Assembly: GCA_012735335.1 (NCBI GenBank)
Contig: JAAYHO010000134.1
Coordinates: 1 to 26,355, forward strand
Source of the DNA: Gammaproteobacteria bacterium
GTDB lineage: Bacteria > Pseudomonadota > Gammaproteobacteria > Pseudomonadales > Pseudomonadaceae
Reading direction: 5' to 3'
DNA length: 26,355 nt
The notes beneath the pieces were generated by a model. That model was given only the letters and a program-made list of their open reading frames with translations, was not told the DNA's origin and did no database searches. Made by a program: the position numbers and the translations under genes. Position 1 is the stretch's first letter, and each line of letters begins with the position of its first letter. Positions 7,948-16,493 of the stretch are shown here, one piece after another.

Positions 7948-8605
7948 GGCTGGCCTCCTGATCAGTCAGTTGCAGCAGCTCGGCGCGGTGCTGCTGGAAG
8001 TACAGCAGGGCATTGCGTACCGCCTGTACCACCGCCCTGGGAGTGATGGTGGCGCCGACAAACTGGTCGAACTCGCCGCCGTCCTTGCGCACCGCCCAGC
8101 CCTCGGGGGCGGGCAGCTCCAGGCTCTTGCCGTCGAAGCTGAAGATCCAGTTGCCTTTGGCCACCTCGAACTTGTCCCCCAGCCCCGGGGTTTCCCGGTG
8201 GTTGACCACCCGCACCCCGGCCAGCTCGCCGTTGGCGCGGATGCCTACCAGCAGGTCGATGCGGCCGCTGTAGCCGTCCAGGGTCACCGCCGGCAGTATT
8301 ACCGCAATTACCTGACCCTGCTGGCGCGCGCGCCAGGCCGTGGCCGGGGCGGGCAGGTGCAGCAGGGACTGGTCGGCGACCATGAAGCTGTCTTCCAGCA
8401 GGTCATTGTCATGCTGGTCGTGGGGCAATATCTCGTTCAGTGCGCGCATCTGCATACGCTGCTGCTCGGCGGCGATGCGTTCGCTGGTGCCCTGCTGGAT
8501 AAAGGCGATCACGCCCACGGTGCAGATGGCGAACACCCCGAGAATCAGGCTGTTGCGCAGCACTGAGCGGCCGGGGCTGAGCAGCTTGCTCATATCCTTG
8601 TCCAT
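7940..8605 (-). CDS. rsxG: Electron transport complex subunit RsxG/RnfG (covalent FMN)
   Basis: RsxG is anchored by one N-terminal membrane helix (about residues 17-36) with a periplasmic FMN-binding domain. The 221-residue product carries the flavinylation region [13 protein letters not shown]; the acceptor threonine (GAT) is present, but the position usually Ser/Thr before GAT is Val. The [13 protein letters not shown] motif is typical. The start MDKDMSK at 8605 lies one base after the rsxD stop; a second ATG at 8593 has its AAGG too close, so the first is preferred. It overlaps rsxE by 8 bases. Confidence 0.95.
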   Translation of the reverse strand: MDKDMSKLLSPGRSVLRNSLILGVFAICTVGVIAFIQQGTSERIAAEQQRMQMRALNEILPHDQHDNDLLEDSFMVADQSLLHLPAPATAWRARQQGQVIAVILPAVTLDGYSGRIDLLVGIRANGELAGVRVVNHRETPGLGDKFEVAKGNWIFSFDGKSLELPAPEGWAVRKDGGEFDQFVGATITPRAVVQAVRNALLYFQQHRAELLQLTDQEASHG

Positions 8606-8606
8606 G

Positions 8607-9674
8607 TCACTGGCCCTTGCCCAGACCGCGTCTGGGCTTGTCGTGGCCGTAGGTGCGCGGCGCGGTGTAGTAGTCGATGGTCGGCGCGCACAGGTTCATC
8701 AGCAGCACGGCAAAGGCCACCGCATCCGGATAGTTGCCCCATACCCGGATGACGTACACCAGAATACCCACCCCGGCCCCGAAGATCAGCCGCCCGCGGG
8801 GGCTGGTGGCGCAGGTGACCGGGTCGGTGATGATGAAGAAGGCACCGAACATGGCCGCGCCGCCGAGCAGGTGGAACAGCGGTGAGCCGTTGCTGGCCGA
8901 GCCCGATCCGTTCCAGAACAGCAGACTCATCAGTGCCAGGGCGCCGAGCATGCCCAGCGGTGCGTGCCAGCTGATGACCCGGCGCTGGATCAGGAACAGA
9001 CCACCTGCCAGCCAGGCCAGTGCCACCCATTCCCAGCCCCGACTGGCCATGCTGCCCAGCGCCGGCTCGGCGGTGCGCAGTTCAGCAAGAGTCAGAGAGT
9101 TGTTGTTCTTGAGGATATCCAGCGCCGTGGCGGTGGCCCAGCCATCGGCGGGTAGGCCGCCGGGGGCGAATACCCGCTGCAACCCCTCCAGCAGCCCGAG
9201 GGTAGGCGACAGGGCCGGTTGCAGCTGCTCTATGCCGCGCCATACCGGCCAACTGGTCATCTCCACCGGAAAGGACACCAGCACCACCGCATAACCCAGC
9301 ATGGCCGGGTTGAAGGGGTTCTGGCCCAGGCCGCCGTACAGGTGCTTGCCGAAGATCATGGCAAAGCCGGTGGCCACCAGTACCAACCACCAGGGCGAAT
9401 AGGGCGGCAGGGCCAGGGCCAGCAACCAGGCAGTGACCAGTGCGCTGCCATCGTTGAGGAAGAAGGCCACCGGGCGCTGGCGCAGGTGCAGTATCGCCGC
9501 CTCGATGCCCAGGGCAAAGCCGCTGGCCAGCAGGATATTGATCAGGGTGCCCCAGCCGAACAGCCAGGTCAGCAGTACTATGCCGGGCAGGGTCGCCGCC
9601 AGTACCTGCAGCATGATGCGGCGGGTGCGGTTGCTGCCCATGGCATGGGGTGAGCTTAGCGGGGTGCTGGCCAT
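8607..9674 (-). CDS. rsxD: Electron transport complex subunit RsxD/RnfD
   Basis: Polytopic membrane subunit of the Rsx complex, 355 residues, with covalent FMN. Signature stretches are FFLNDGSALVTAWLLALALPP, the FGKHLYGGLGQNPFNPAMLGYA motif and the late FFIITDPVTCATSPRGRLIFG. The flavinylation candidate is the threonine in DGWATATALDIL. Its start codon shares one base with the rsxC stop (TGATG), which means translational coupling. The C-terminus (PRRGLGKGQ) is basic. Identity is secure. Confidence 0.96.
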   Translation of the reverse strand: MASTPLSSPHAMGSNRTRRIMLQVLAATLPGIVLLTWLFGWGTLINILLASGFALGIEAAILHLRQRPVAFFLNDGSALVTAWLLALALPPYSPWWLVLVATGFAMIFGKHLYGGLGQNPFNPAMLGYAVVLVSFPVEMTSWPVWRGIEQLQPALSPTLGLLEGLQRVFAPGGLPADGWATATALDILKNNNSLTLAELRTAEPALGSMASRGWEWVALAWLAGGLFLIQRRVISWHAPLGMLGALALMSLLFWNGSGSASNGSPLFHLLGGAAMFGAFFIITDPVTCATSPRGRLIFGAGVGILVYVIRVWGNYPDAVAFAVLLMNLCAPTIDYYTAPRTYGHDKPRRGLGKGQ

Positions 9675-11431
9675 CAGCTGTTCTCCTGGGTGCTGGCCTG
9701 CTCGAAGGCCTGCTGGGCTTCCATATGGGCCTGTTCCAGCTGGGTTACCTGGGCTTGCAGGTCGGCATTGTCCGGGTTGGCGTTGAGCTGCTTCTGCGCC
9801 CGTTGCAGGGCCATGCGGGCGGTATTGGCGGCTATCTTCAATTGCTTCTGTTCCGGGCTCAGGGTCGGAATCTTCGCCCGTATCCGGGCCAGGTCCGGTG
9901 CGGTTACCGTTGCTGCAGCCGGAGCGCTGGCGTTATCCGCGTCAGCGGCCTCGCTGGCGGCTTTTGCTTCCCGGGCGGCCTTGGCCCTGGCTGCCCGTTC
10001 GGCCCGGGCCTGACGTTCCTGTTCGCGCTGTTCGGCTTCCCGTTGCAGCCGCTGCTGGCGTTGTTCGAAGCGCTCGCGGGCCTGCTCGGCCCGGGCATGC
10101 TGGGCCTCGATGGCGCGGATTTCCGCCTTGCCGGCGCGGTAGTAGTGCACCAGCGGAATGCTGCTCGGGCACACATAGGCGCAGGCGCCGCACTCGATGC
10201 AGTCGAACAGGTTGTAGCGCTCCAGCTGCGGGTAGTCCTTGCCCAGGGCAAACCAGTGCAGCTGCTGGGGCTGCAGCTGGGCCGGGCAGGCCTCGGCGCA
10301 GAGTCCGCAGCGGATGCACGGCAGCGCCGGGGGCGGCGTCGGCAGCTCGGCTGCGGTAGCCGCCAGCAGGCAGTTGCTGGTCTTGATGATGGGCGCTTTC
10401 GCATCCACGGTAAAACCCATCATCGGCCCGCCCAGTACCAGCCGGTGCAGCTGCTCCGGTTGCAGCCCGGCAAATGCCAGCAGTTCCTCGATCGGTGTGC
10501 CGATCAGAGCCTGCACGTTGCTCGGGCGCTGCAGCGCATCACCGGTCAGGGTAACGATACGACTGATCAGTGGCCGGCCCAGCAGCACCGCATCATGGAT
10601 TGCCAGTGCCGTACCGATGTTCTGGCAGAGCATGCCGATATCGGCGGGCAGTCCGCCGCTGGGTACTTCCTCGCCGGTGAGAATCTGGATCAGCTGCTTC
10701 TCGCCGCCGGAAGGGTACTTGGTGGGGATGGCCAGTACCTGTATTGCCGGTTTGGCCTCGGCGGCCTGACTCAGGGCGGCAATCGCCTCGGGCTTGTTGT
10801 CCTCGATGCCGATCAGCACCCGCTGTGGCTTGAGGATATGCATCAGCACCTCGATGCCAGCGACTATCTGCGCGGGAAACTCGCGCATGCACATGTCATC
10901 GGCGGTGATATAGGGCTCGCACTCGGCGCCGTTGATGATCAGCGTATGGATGCGGTGATCCGGGCGGGAGGCCAGCTTGGGTGCAGTGGGGAAGCCCGCA
11001 CCACCCAGCCCGCTGATCCCGACTGCGGCAATCTTCTCCAGCAGCGCCAGGGGCTCCAGCCGGGTGTAATCGGTGATGGGCTCAAGTTCTGCCCAGCGCT
11101 CCTCGCCGTCTGCCTCCAGGGTGATGGCGGGCTCGGCCAGTCCGGATACATGGGGATAGGGCGCCGGGCCGATGGCGCTGATGGTGCCCGAGGTGGGCGC
11201 ATGCAGCGCGCAGCCGAACTGCCCCCAGGCCCGGGCCAGCAACTGGCCCTTGAGCACCTGCTCGCCGACCTGCACCACCGGCTCGGCGGGGGTGCCTATA
11301 TGCTGCAGCAGCGGCAAGATCAGTTGCCGGGGCAGGGGTGGCTGTTCGATACCCCGGGCGGTGGACTGGCACTTGTTCTCCGGCGGATGAATGCCACCGG
11401 GGATGTCGTGAATCTGCGGCTGAGCACTCAT
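9674..11431 (-). CDS. rsxC: Electron transport complex subunit RsxC/RnfC (NADH/FMN and 2x[4Fe-4S])
   Basis: RsxC is the peripheral NADH-oxidising subunit. An N-terminal PGGIHPPENK segment is followed by the flavin/NADH region GLGGAGFPTAPK (near residue 140) and NGAECEPYITADD. Two ferredoxin motifs follow: CIRCGLCAEACP (about 370) and CIECGACAYVCP (about 410). From about 430 to 520 the chain is Arg/Glu/Ala/Gln-rich and probably a coiled coil, ending in a DNADLQAQV region. At 585 residues it is clearly shorter than E. coli RsxC (about 740), and the difference is in the repetitive C-terminal tail, which is variable in the family. The start at 11431 overlaps rsxB by one base. Confidence 0.96.
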   Translation of the reverse strand: MSAQPQIHDIPGGIHPPENKCQSTARGIEQPPLPRQLILPLLQHIGTPAEPVVQVGEQVLKGQLLARAWGQFGCALHAPTSGTISAIGPAPYPHVSGLAEPAITLEADGEERWAELEPITDYTRLEPLALLEKIAAVGISGLGGAGFPTAPKLASRPDHRIHTLIINGAECEPYITADDMCMREFPAQIVAGIEVLMHILKPQRVLIGIEDNKPEAIAALSQAAEAKPAIQVLAIPTKYPSGGEKQLIQILTGEEVPSGGLPADIGMLCQNIGTALAIHDAVLLGRPLISRIVTLTGDALQRPSNVQALIGTPIEELLAFAGLQPEQLHRLVLGGPMMGFTVDAKAPIIKTSNCLLAATAAELPTPPPALPCIRCGLCAEACPAQLQPQQLHWFALGKDYPQLERYNLFDCIECGACAYVCPSSIPLVHYYRAGKAEIRAIEAQHARAEQARERFEQRQQRLQREAEQREQERQARAERAARAKAAREAKAASEAADADNASAPAAATVTAPDLARIRAKIPTLSPEQKQLKIAANTARMALQRAQKQLNANPDNADLQAQVTQLEQAHMEAQQAFEQASTQENS

Positions 11432-11979
11432 CAGGCAGCACTCCGCGGCGGCATATCCCAGCGCCAGTTACCCGTGGTGGTCGGCAGCGGCAGCATATCG
11501 ATGCAGTCCACCGGGCAAGGCTCGACGCACAGGTCGCAGCCGGTGCACTCGTCCACAATTACCGTATGCATCAGTTTGGCCGCCCCCAGAATCGCATCCA
11601 CCGGACAGGCCTGGATGCACTTGGTGCAGCCGATGCACTCCGGCTCACGGATATAGGCGACCATAGGCGGTTTCTCCTCGCCGTGTTCGCCGTCCAGCGG
11701 CAGTGGCTCCACATCCAGCAGATCGGCCAGCGCCTGAATGGTCGCCTCGCCACCCGGCGGGCACTTGTTGATTGCCTCGCCATTGGCAATCGCCTCGGCG
11801 TAGGGCTTGCAACCGGGATGGCCGCACTGACCGCACTGGGTCTGGGGGAGCAGGGCGTTGATCTGCTCGACAATGGGATCACCCTCGACCCGGAAACGTA
11901 CGGCGGCGTAGCCGAGCACGGCACCGAACACCAGCGCCAGAAGCAGCAGTACCACCACCGCAGTCAGTACCATGCCCAT
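11431..11979 (-). CDS. rsxB: Electron transport complex subunit RsxB/RnfB ferredoxin
   Basis: RsxB is the ferredoxin-like subunit, 182 residues. A membrane anchor at residues 4-26 precedes a cluster domain with Cys49, Cys52, Cys57 and Cys73 ([12 protein letters not shown]...CPPGG). Two bacterial ferredoxin motifs follow: [12 protein letters not shown] (115-126) and [12 protein letters not shown] (145-156). All cysteines are intact. The start at 11979 is three bases past the rsxA stop; a second ATG at 11973 is a weaker alternative. It is joined to rsxC by a TGATG overlap. Confidence 0.97.
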   Translation of the reverse strand: MGMVLTAVVVLLLLALVFGAVLGYAAVRFRVEGDPIVEQINALLPQTQCGQCGHPGCKPYAEAIANGEAINKCPPGGEATIQALADLLDVEPLPLDGEHGEEKPPMVAYIREPECIGCTKCIQACPVDAILGAAKLMHTVIVDECTGCDLCVEPCPVDCIDMLPLPTTTGNWRWDMPPRSAA

Positions 11980-11982
11980 AGC

Positions 11983-12570
11983 CTAGATCCTGATCAGCCC
12001 GGTAAAGCCCATGAAGGCCAGCGACATCAGCCCAGCGGTGATCATGCCGATAGCCGCCCCGCGAAAGGGTGCTGGTACATCAGCAATGGCAATCCGTTCA
12101 CGCAGCCCGGCAAACAGTACCAGCACCAGGGAAAAGCCCAGCGCTGCACCAAAGCCGTAGGTGGCGGCGGACAGAAAGGTCTGCTCGGCCTTGTTGGTAA
12201 TCAGCAGCGCTACACCCAGTACCGCACAGTTGGTGGTGATCAGCGGCAGGAAAATGCCCAGCACCCGATACAGCAGCGGACTGGTCTTGTGCACCACCAT
12301 TTCGGTGAACTGCACCACCACGGCGATCACCAGGATGAAGGAGATGGTGCGCAGAAACTCCAGCTCGAAGGGCAGCAGTATGTACTGGTAGGTCAGATAA
12401 CTGAGGATGGAGGCCAGGGTCAGTACAAAGGTGGTGGCCATGGACATGCCCAGCGCCGTCTCCAGCTTGCCGGACACGCCCATGAACGGGCACAGACCGA
12501 GGAACTGCACCAGCACGAAGTTGTTGACCAGAATGGTGCTGAGCAGGATAAGGATGAATTCAGTCATCAT
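11983..12570 (-). CDS. rsxA: Electron transport complex subunit RsxA/RnfA, first gene of the operon
   Basis: A membrane subunit of 195 residues (194 from the second ATG at 12567). It is nearly collinear with the E. coli protein: [48 protein letters not shown] and [22 protein letters not shown]. The two cysteines in GLCPF and TTNCA are the conserved iron-sulfur ligands shared with RsxE. The ribosome site is weak (GAGAAAAAGCA). The 116-base gap to metG is mostly hairpin repeat. An AT-rich GATTTTATATTTACAT on the minus strand, just before that hairpin, could contain the operon promoter (inference). Confidence 0.97.
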   Translation of the reverse strand: MMTEFILILLSTILVNNFVLVQFLGLCPFMGVSGKLETALGMSMATTFVLTLASILSYLTYQYILLPFELEFLRTISFILVIAVVVQFTEMVVHKTSPLLYRVLGIFLPLITTNCAVLGVALLITNKAEQTFLSAATYGFGAALGFSLVLVLFAGLRERIAIADVPAPFRGAAIGMITAGLMSLAFMGFTGLIRI

Positions 12571-12581
12571 TGCTTTTTCTC

Positions 12582-12672
12582 AGGGCTCCCCCCTCTCCTC
12601 CGGTGCCAAGTCCATCCCCCTCTCCCCAACCCTCTCCCGCGAGGGGAGAGGGTTGGGGAGAGGGGGAGCCCT
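12582..12672. repeat. Long perfect hairpin repeat between metG and rsxA
   Basis: The left arm at 12616-12638 (CCCCCTCTCCCCAACC followed by CTCTCCC) pairs perfectly over 23 bp with 12644-12666; the loop is GCGAG. An outer pair, AGGGCTCCCCC (12582-12592) and GGGGGAGCCCT (12662-12672), brackets it. There is also a partial extra copy of the left arm near 12588-12598. Pyrimidine-rich CCCTCTCCCCAACC repeats are, from memory, widespread in proteobacterial intergenic regions. No T-run follows on either strand, so it is not a standard intrinsic terminator. Any metG-rsx readthrough RNA would carry it about 12 bases upstream of rsxA at its nearest edge. Confidence 0.85.
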
Positions 12673-12686
12673 ATGTAAATATAAAA

Positions 12687-14735
12687 TCAGCTCACCCGCT
12701 GCCCCGGCTTGGCCCCGGCATCCGGACTCAACAGGTAAATATCCTCCCCACCAGGCCCTGCCGCCAATACCATCCCCTCTGACACACCGAACTTCATCTT
12801 GCGCGGCGCCAGGTTGGCCACATACAGCGTCAGCCGACCTTCCAGCTTGCTCGGGTCAGGATAGGCGCTCTTGATGCCGGAGAACACATTACGCGTGGCA
12901 TCGCCGATATTCAGCGTCAGGCGCAGCAGTTTGTCGGCTCCCTCCACGAACTCGGCCTTTTCGATCAGGGCGATACGCAGGTCCACCGCGGCAAAGGCAT
13001 CGAAGTTGATTTCCGGGGCCAGCGGGTCCTTTTCCAGTTCGCCGTTGCCAGTCGGTGCGGCGGCGTCGGTGGCCTCCAGGTCTTCCTTGGAGGCTTCCAC
13101 CATGGCTTCTACCCTGGCCGGCTCGATGCGGGTCAGCAGCGGTTTGAAGGCGTTCAGCTGGTGCGCGCCGAGCAGACTGTCCAGATCGCTCCAGTGCTGG
13201 GGCGGCAGGTTGAGGAAGGCTTCGGCGTCGGCGGCCAGGGTCGGCATCACCGGTTTGAGCAGGATGATCAACTGGCGGAACAGGTTGATGCCCAGCGAGC
13301 AGATGGCCTGCACTTCGTCCTGCTTGCCTTCCTGCTTGTTCAGCGCCCAGGGGGCCTTGTCGGCGATCCAGGCGTTGGCCTTGTCGGCCAGCGCCATGAT
13401 CTCGCGCATGGCACGGGAGAAGTCGCGCTTCTCGTAGGCTTCGGCAATCGAGGGGAAGGCAGCAGTGAAGGCGTCAGTCAGTTCCGGAGCCGGGTTGGCG
13501 TCGGTCATCAGGCCGCCGTTGCCCTTGTGGATGAAACCGGCGCAGCGGCTGGCGATGTTGACCACCTTGCCGACCAGATCGGAGTTGACCTTCTGGATGA
13601 AGTCTTCCAGGTTCAGGTCCATATCGTCCACGCCACGGCCCAGCTTGCACGCGTAGTAGTAGCGCAGGTATTCCGGGGACAGGTGATCCAGATAGGTGCG
13701 CGCCTTGATGAAGGTGCCGCGGGACTTGGACATCTTCTGGCCGTTCACCGTCAGGTAGCCGTGCACGTTGACGCCGGTGGGCTTGCGGTAGCCCGCGCCT
13801 TCGAGCATGGCCGGCCAGAACAGGGTGTGGAAGTTGATGATGTCCTTGCCGATGAAGTGGTACAGCTCGGCAGTGGAATCCTTGGCCCAGAAGGTGTCGA
13901 AGTCCAGCTCCGGGCGACGGGCGCAGAGGTTCTGGAAGCTGGCCATGTAACCGACCGGCGCATCCAGCCAGACATAGAAGTACTTGCCCGGCTCGCCGGG
14001 AATCTCGAAACCGAAGTAGGGCGCATCGCGGCTGATATCCCACTCCTGCAACCCGGAGTCCAGCCACTCGGCGATCTTGTTGGCCACTGCATCCTGCAGC
14101 GTACCACTGCGGGTCCATTCCTTGAGCATGTCCTGGAAGTCGGGCAGGGTGAAGAAGAAGTGCTTGGAATCCTTGAGTACCGGCGTGGCGCCGGAAATCG
14201 CCGAGCGCGGATCCTTCAGCTCGGTCGGCTCATAGGTGGCACCGCACTTCTCGCAGTTGTCACCATACTGATCCTCGGCATCGCACTTGGGGCAGGTGCC
14301 CTTGATGAAGCGGTCAGCGAGGAACATGCCCTTTTCGGGGTCGAAGTACTGGGTCACCGAGCGGGTGCTGATATGGCCGTTGGCCTTGAGCTTCTGGTAA
14401 ATCAGCTCGGACAGCTCGCGGTTTTCCTCGGAGTGGGTGGAGTGGTAATTGTCGAAATCCACCAGGAAGTCGGCGAAGTCGGCGGTATGCTCGGCCTTGA
14501 CCGCCGCAATCAGCTCCTCGGGGGTAATGCCTTCCTTTTCCGCACGCAGCATGATCGCCGAGCCATGGGCATCGTCAGCGCAGACATAGATGCACTGATG
14601 GCCGCGCAGCTTCTGGAAGCGCACCCAGATATCGGTCTGAATATATTCCAGCATGTGCCCCAGATGGATCGAACCGTTGGCATAGGGCAGGGCGCTGGTA
14701 ACGAGAATCTGACGTTGGGATTGCTGGCTGGACAT
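12687..14735 (-). CDS. metG: Methionyl-tRNA synthetase
   Basis: This cytosolic enzyme charges tRNA-Met. The 682-residue product has the class I signature [12 protein letters not shown] near the N-terminus, a zinc knuckle CPKC...CEKC (CxxC, nine residues, CxxC) near residue 145, the KMSKS loop in [12 protein letters not shown], and a C-terminal tRNA-binding OB-fold domain ([20 protein letters not shown] to the end) that supports dimerisation. The frame is open further upstream, but [21 protein letters not shown] at 14735 is the expected beginning. Length and domain order match the E. coli enzyme. Nothing is unusual. The rsx operon follows on the same strand. Confidence 0.98.
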   Translation of the reverse strand: MSSQQSQRQILVTSALPYANGSIHLGHMLEYIQTDIWVRFQKLRGHQCIYVCADDAHGSAIMLRAEKEGITPEELIAAVKAEHTADFADFLVDFDNYHSTHSEENRELSELIYQKLKANGHISTRSVTQYFDPEKGMFLADRFIKGTCPKCDAEDQYGDNCEKCGATYEPTELKDPRSAISGATPVLKDSKHFFFTLPDFQDMLKEWTRSGTLQDAVANKIAEWLDSGLQEWDISRDAPYFGFEIPGEPGKYFYVWLDAPVGYMASFQNLCARRPELDFDTFWAKDSTAELYHFIGKDIINFHTLFWPAMLEGAGYRKPTGVNVHGYLTVNGQKMSKSRGTFIKARTYLDHLSPEYLRYYYACKLGRGVDDMDLNLEDFIQKVNSDLVGKVVNIASRCAGFIHKGNGGLMTDANPAPELTDAFTAAFPSIAEAYEKRDFSRAMREIMALADKANAWIADKAPWALNKQEGKQDEVQAICSLGINLFRQLIILLKPVMPTLAADAEAFLNLPPQHWSDLDSLLGAHQLNAFKPLLTRIEPARVEAMVEASKEDLEATDAAAPTGNGELEKDPLAPEINFDAFAAVDLRIALIEKAEFVEGADKLLRLTLNIGDATRNVFSGIKSAYPDPSKLEGRLTLYVANLAPRKMKFGVSEGMVLAAGPGGEDIYLLSPDAGAKPGQRVS

Positions 14736-14820
14736 GGGCACTCGGCTAAGGTTGGGTGAACGGATCAAAGCGGACAATTGTACCTGCTTGGCGCTCTGGA
14801 GGCTATTTTCAGCCCAAACA

Positions 14821-14844
14821 GAAAAGGCCCCGGAGGGCCTTTTC
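14821..14844 (-). terminator. Intrinsic terminator after the GlsB-like gene
   Basis: A 10-bp perfect stem, GAAAAGGCCC/GGGCCTTTTC with loop CGGA, lies 20 bases beyond the GlsB-like stop. On the minus strand the stem ends in GGGCCTTTTC, giving a short U-tract inside and after the stem. Because the stem is A/T-tailed on both sides it could work bidirectionally. It separates the GlsB-like gene from metG. Confidence 0.75.
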
Positions 14845-14863
14845 AATGGTTACAGCAGGCGGG

Positions 14864-15118
14864 TCACGCCTTCTTGAATATCCCCAGTGCCCGCAGGATA
14901 AAGATCAACAGCACGGCCCCGCCGATGGCGATGGCAAAGCGGATGATGGTGCCGCCGCCAGTGAGTCCCAGCAGTCCGGCGACCCAGAAGCCCAGCCAGG
15001 AACCGACAATGCCCACCAGCACGTTGGCAATGATGCCCATCTGGGCATTGGTCTTCATGATGATGCTGGCCAGCCAGCCGACGATACCACCGATGATCAG
15101 GGAAACTATCCAACCCCT
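14864..15118 (-). CDS. GlsB/YeaQ/YmgE-family small membrane protein, start codon apparently lost
   Basis: The frame encodes three hydrophobic, glycine-rich helices: GWIVSLIIGGIVGWLASII, then MKTNAQMGIIANVLVGIVG, and IIRFAIAIGGAVLLIFILR. This is the transglycosylase-associated/YeaQ pattern, whose role is an unexplained stress-related inner-membrane one. A full-length 84-residue product needs initiation at 15118, where the codon is AGG. AAGGAG sits 8 bases upstream (15127-15132), the ideal distance. No ATG, GTG or TTG exists in frame between the upstream TAA (15131-15133) and the internal ATG at 15058, which has no ribosome site and would delete the first helix. Either a T-to-G change removed ATG, or the base is a sequencing error, or an unusual start is used. 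Confidence 0.65.
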   Translation of the reverse strand, partial: RGWIVSLIIGGIVGWLASIIMKTNAQMGIIANVLVGIVGSWLGFWVAGLLGLTGGGTIIRFAIAIGGAVLLIFILRALGIFKKA

Positions 15119-15163
15119 TGTCGCTGCTCCTTATGCAGGGAATGACGCTGTGAGTAGTCCAGC

Positions 15164-15556
15164 TTAGCTCAAGAGTTCGGCCGGTATGTTACCGCCGTTC
15201 TCGGCGATCTTGTTCAGGACCGTCTTGTGCAGCCACATGTTCATCTGGGCGGAGTCGCCCATCAGCTCGGCGGGGCAGCCCAGTTCGGTGGCCAGTTCCT
15301 TGCGCGCGCTCAGGCTGCTGTCGATATCCAGCAGTTTCAGCAGGTCGACAATCGAGGTCTTCCAGTTGAGTTTCTGCGGGTTGGCGGCGGCCTGGGCTTC
15401 CAGTTGAGCGACAACGTCAACCCGGGAGATGGCGGTGGGTGCGGCAGCCTCGGTTGCGGCGGGGGTGGGTGCTGCTTCTACTGCGGGGGCGTCGGCGGTG
15501 GCCGCCTCGGCGGAACCAATACCCAGCTTGCTCAGAATCTTGTTGAAAAAACCCAT
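15164..15556 (-). CDS. DUF3597-family protein
   Basis: A 130-residue cytosolic protein. An N-terminal MGFFNKILSKLGIG is followed by an Ala/Pro-rich linker (about residues 16-42), then the conserved domain from SRVDVVAQLEAQAAANPQKL through WKTSIVDLLKLLDIDSSL to the C-terminal NGGNIPAELL. The domain resembles the DUF3597 family, often annotated as LysM-associated or of unknown function. The start at 15556 has AAGGAG seven bases upstream. It is divergent from the ABM-fold gene, with an 86-base shared upstream region. Confidence 0.8.
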   Translation of the reverse strand: MGFFNKILSKLGIGSAEAATADAPAVEAAPTPAATEAAAPTAISRVDVVAQLEAQAAANPQKLNWKTSIVDLLKLLDIDSSLSARKELATELGCPAELMGDSAQMNMWLHKTVLNKIAENGGNIPAELLS

Positions 15557-15642
15557 GTACAGCTCCTTGTATAACCAACGGATTGAGGTTCCAGCATCGG
15601 ACCAGCCTACACTTGGGGTATCGCCTTCAAGTGGAGTCCGTC

Positions 15643-15954
15643 ATGAAATATATCTTCGAGGTCCGTATCAAACAAGGCCACACTGCCGAGCAATACGCCG
15701 ATGCCTGGGTGCGGGCCAGTGAGATCATCCAGCGTGCGCCGGGTGCGCGGGGTACGGAACTGCACCGCAAGATCGGCGATCCCATGACGCTGATCGCCAT
15801 TGCCAGCTGGGACAGCAAGCAGCAGCGCGATGCCATGGAAGTGCAGCACAACCCGGAAGTGGCGGCGATCATCCGCAGTGCTGCGCCCTTCTGCGAGATC
15901 CGTTCGCTGGGTGAATTCGAGGATCCGGAGTGGGTGGTCAGGCCGTCTGACTGA
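15643..15954 (+). CDS. ABM-fold (antibiotic biosynthesis monooxygenase-like) small protein
   Basis: The product has 103 residues. It opens with MKYIFEVRIKQGHTAEQYADAW and has the AIASWDSKQQRDAMEVQHN segment typical of dimeric alpha-beta barrel ABM proteins, where the W/H region lies near the substrate pocket. Members act on quinones, heme or polyketides, or are of unknown role; this one's substrate cannot be told. The start at 15643 has GTGGAG upstream. It is not closely linked to a partner gene. Confidence 0.7.
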   Translation: MKYIFEVRIKQGHTAEQYADAWVRASEIIQRAPGARGTELHRKIGDPMTLIAIASWDSKQQRDAMEVQHNPEVAAIIRSAAPFCEIRSLGEFEDPEWVVRPSD

Positions 15955-15968
15955 ATACAAATGCTTAC

Positions 15969-15999
15969 TTGTCGCGCTGTTGATGTGACGTAAGATCAA
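15969..15999 (+). promoter_or_regulatory. Candidate promoter and TTGAT/ATCAA dyad upstream of the DUF2147 gene
   Basis: TTGTCG (15969-15974), 16 bases, then TAAGAT (15991-15996) gives a 4/6 plus 4/6 sigma70-like pair, 33 bases before the DUF2147 start. Overlapping it is TTGAT (15980-15984) and ATCAA (15995-15999), an inverted pair with a 10-base spacer. ANR/FNR sites need a 4-base spacer, so this is not a standard FNR box. Weak evidence only. Confidence 0.3.
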
Positions 16000-16031
16000 T
16001 GACTTGCCAATACTATTGAATGAGAAACAGC

Positions 16032-16490
16032 ATGAAAGGATTGCACTACTTCAGTCTGGCAACCGCCTTGGCAGGTCTGCTGGCAGCCGGTCAGGCACTG
16101 GCCTCACCGGTCGGTTTGTGGAATACCGAAGACAATCAGGGCCAGGTGCAGGTGAGCGAGTGCGGCAGCGCCCTGTGCGGGGATCTGCTGTGGCTGGCCG
16201 AGCCGCTGGATGAGCAGGGTCAGCCGCGCCTCGATCAGCACAATCCCGATGAGTCCCTGCGCAGTCGCCCGCTGGAAGGCCTGCGCATTCTCTGGGATAT
16301 GCAGCCCAGCGGTGACGGCAAGACCTGGAAGGATGGTCGGGTCTACGATCCGGAAAGCGGCAAGACCTACCAGGGCCGTATCACCCTGGAAGGGCAGGAT
16401 GTGCTCAAGTTGCGCGGCTTTGTCGGCGCGCCGATGTTCGGCCGCACCTCGACCTGGAACCGGGCTGAACAGCCGGTCGACGCAGAATAA
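16032..16490 (+). CDS. DUF2147-family secreted protein
   Basis: A 152-residue periplasmic protein. The signal peptide MKGLHYFSLATALAGLLA is cleaved near QALA-SPVG. The mature part opens with the characteristic SPVGLWNTEDNQGQVQVSEC, continues with CGDLLWL, KDGRVYDPESGKTYQGRI and ends with VLKLRGFVGAPMFGRTSTWNR. This is the DUF2147 beta-rich domain, of unknown function. The ATG at 16020 adds four residues without a ribosome site, so 16032 is chosen. It is convergent with nnrS, with only 3 bases between the two stops. Confidence 0.88.
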   Translation: MKGLHYFSLATALAGLLAAGQALASPVGLWNTEDNQGQVQVSECGSALCGDLLWLAEPLDEQGQPRLDQHNPDESLRSRPLEGLRILWDMQPSGDGKTWKDGRVYDPESGKTYQGRITLEGQDVLKLRGFVGAPMFGRTSTWNRAEQPVDAE

Positions 16491-16493
16491 ACC

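Noticed and set aside
9650..11656. A 668-codon plus-strand frame opposite rsxC
   Set aside because: It mirrors the well-supported rsxC gene; composition is low-complexity Gly/Leu/Gln and no family signature is visible. Long antisense frames are expected in GC-rich DNA.
12616..12666. The 23-bp hairpin as an intrinsic terminator of metG
   Set aside because: No T-run follows the stem on the minus strand and the sequence matches a dispersed-repeat style, so I list it as a repeat.
11338..12678. A 446-codon plus-strand frame opposite rsxA and rsxB
   Set aside because: Antisense to intact rsx genes, His/Gln-rich because of codon complementarity, with no domain seen.
13161..14759. A 532-codon plus-strand frame opposite metG
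   Set aside because: It is a shadow of metG, with no ribosome site or recognisable domain.
14850..15113. Alternative 87-codon frame with a TTG start over the GlsB-like gene
   Set aside because: The predicted peptide is hydrophilic and His/Arg-rich with no family pattern, while the other frame gives the glycine-rich membrane helices of the YeaQ family.
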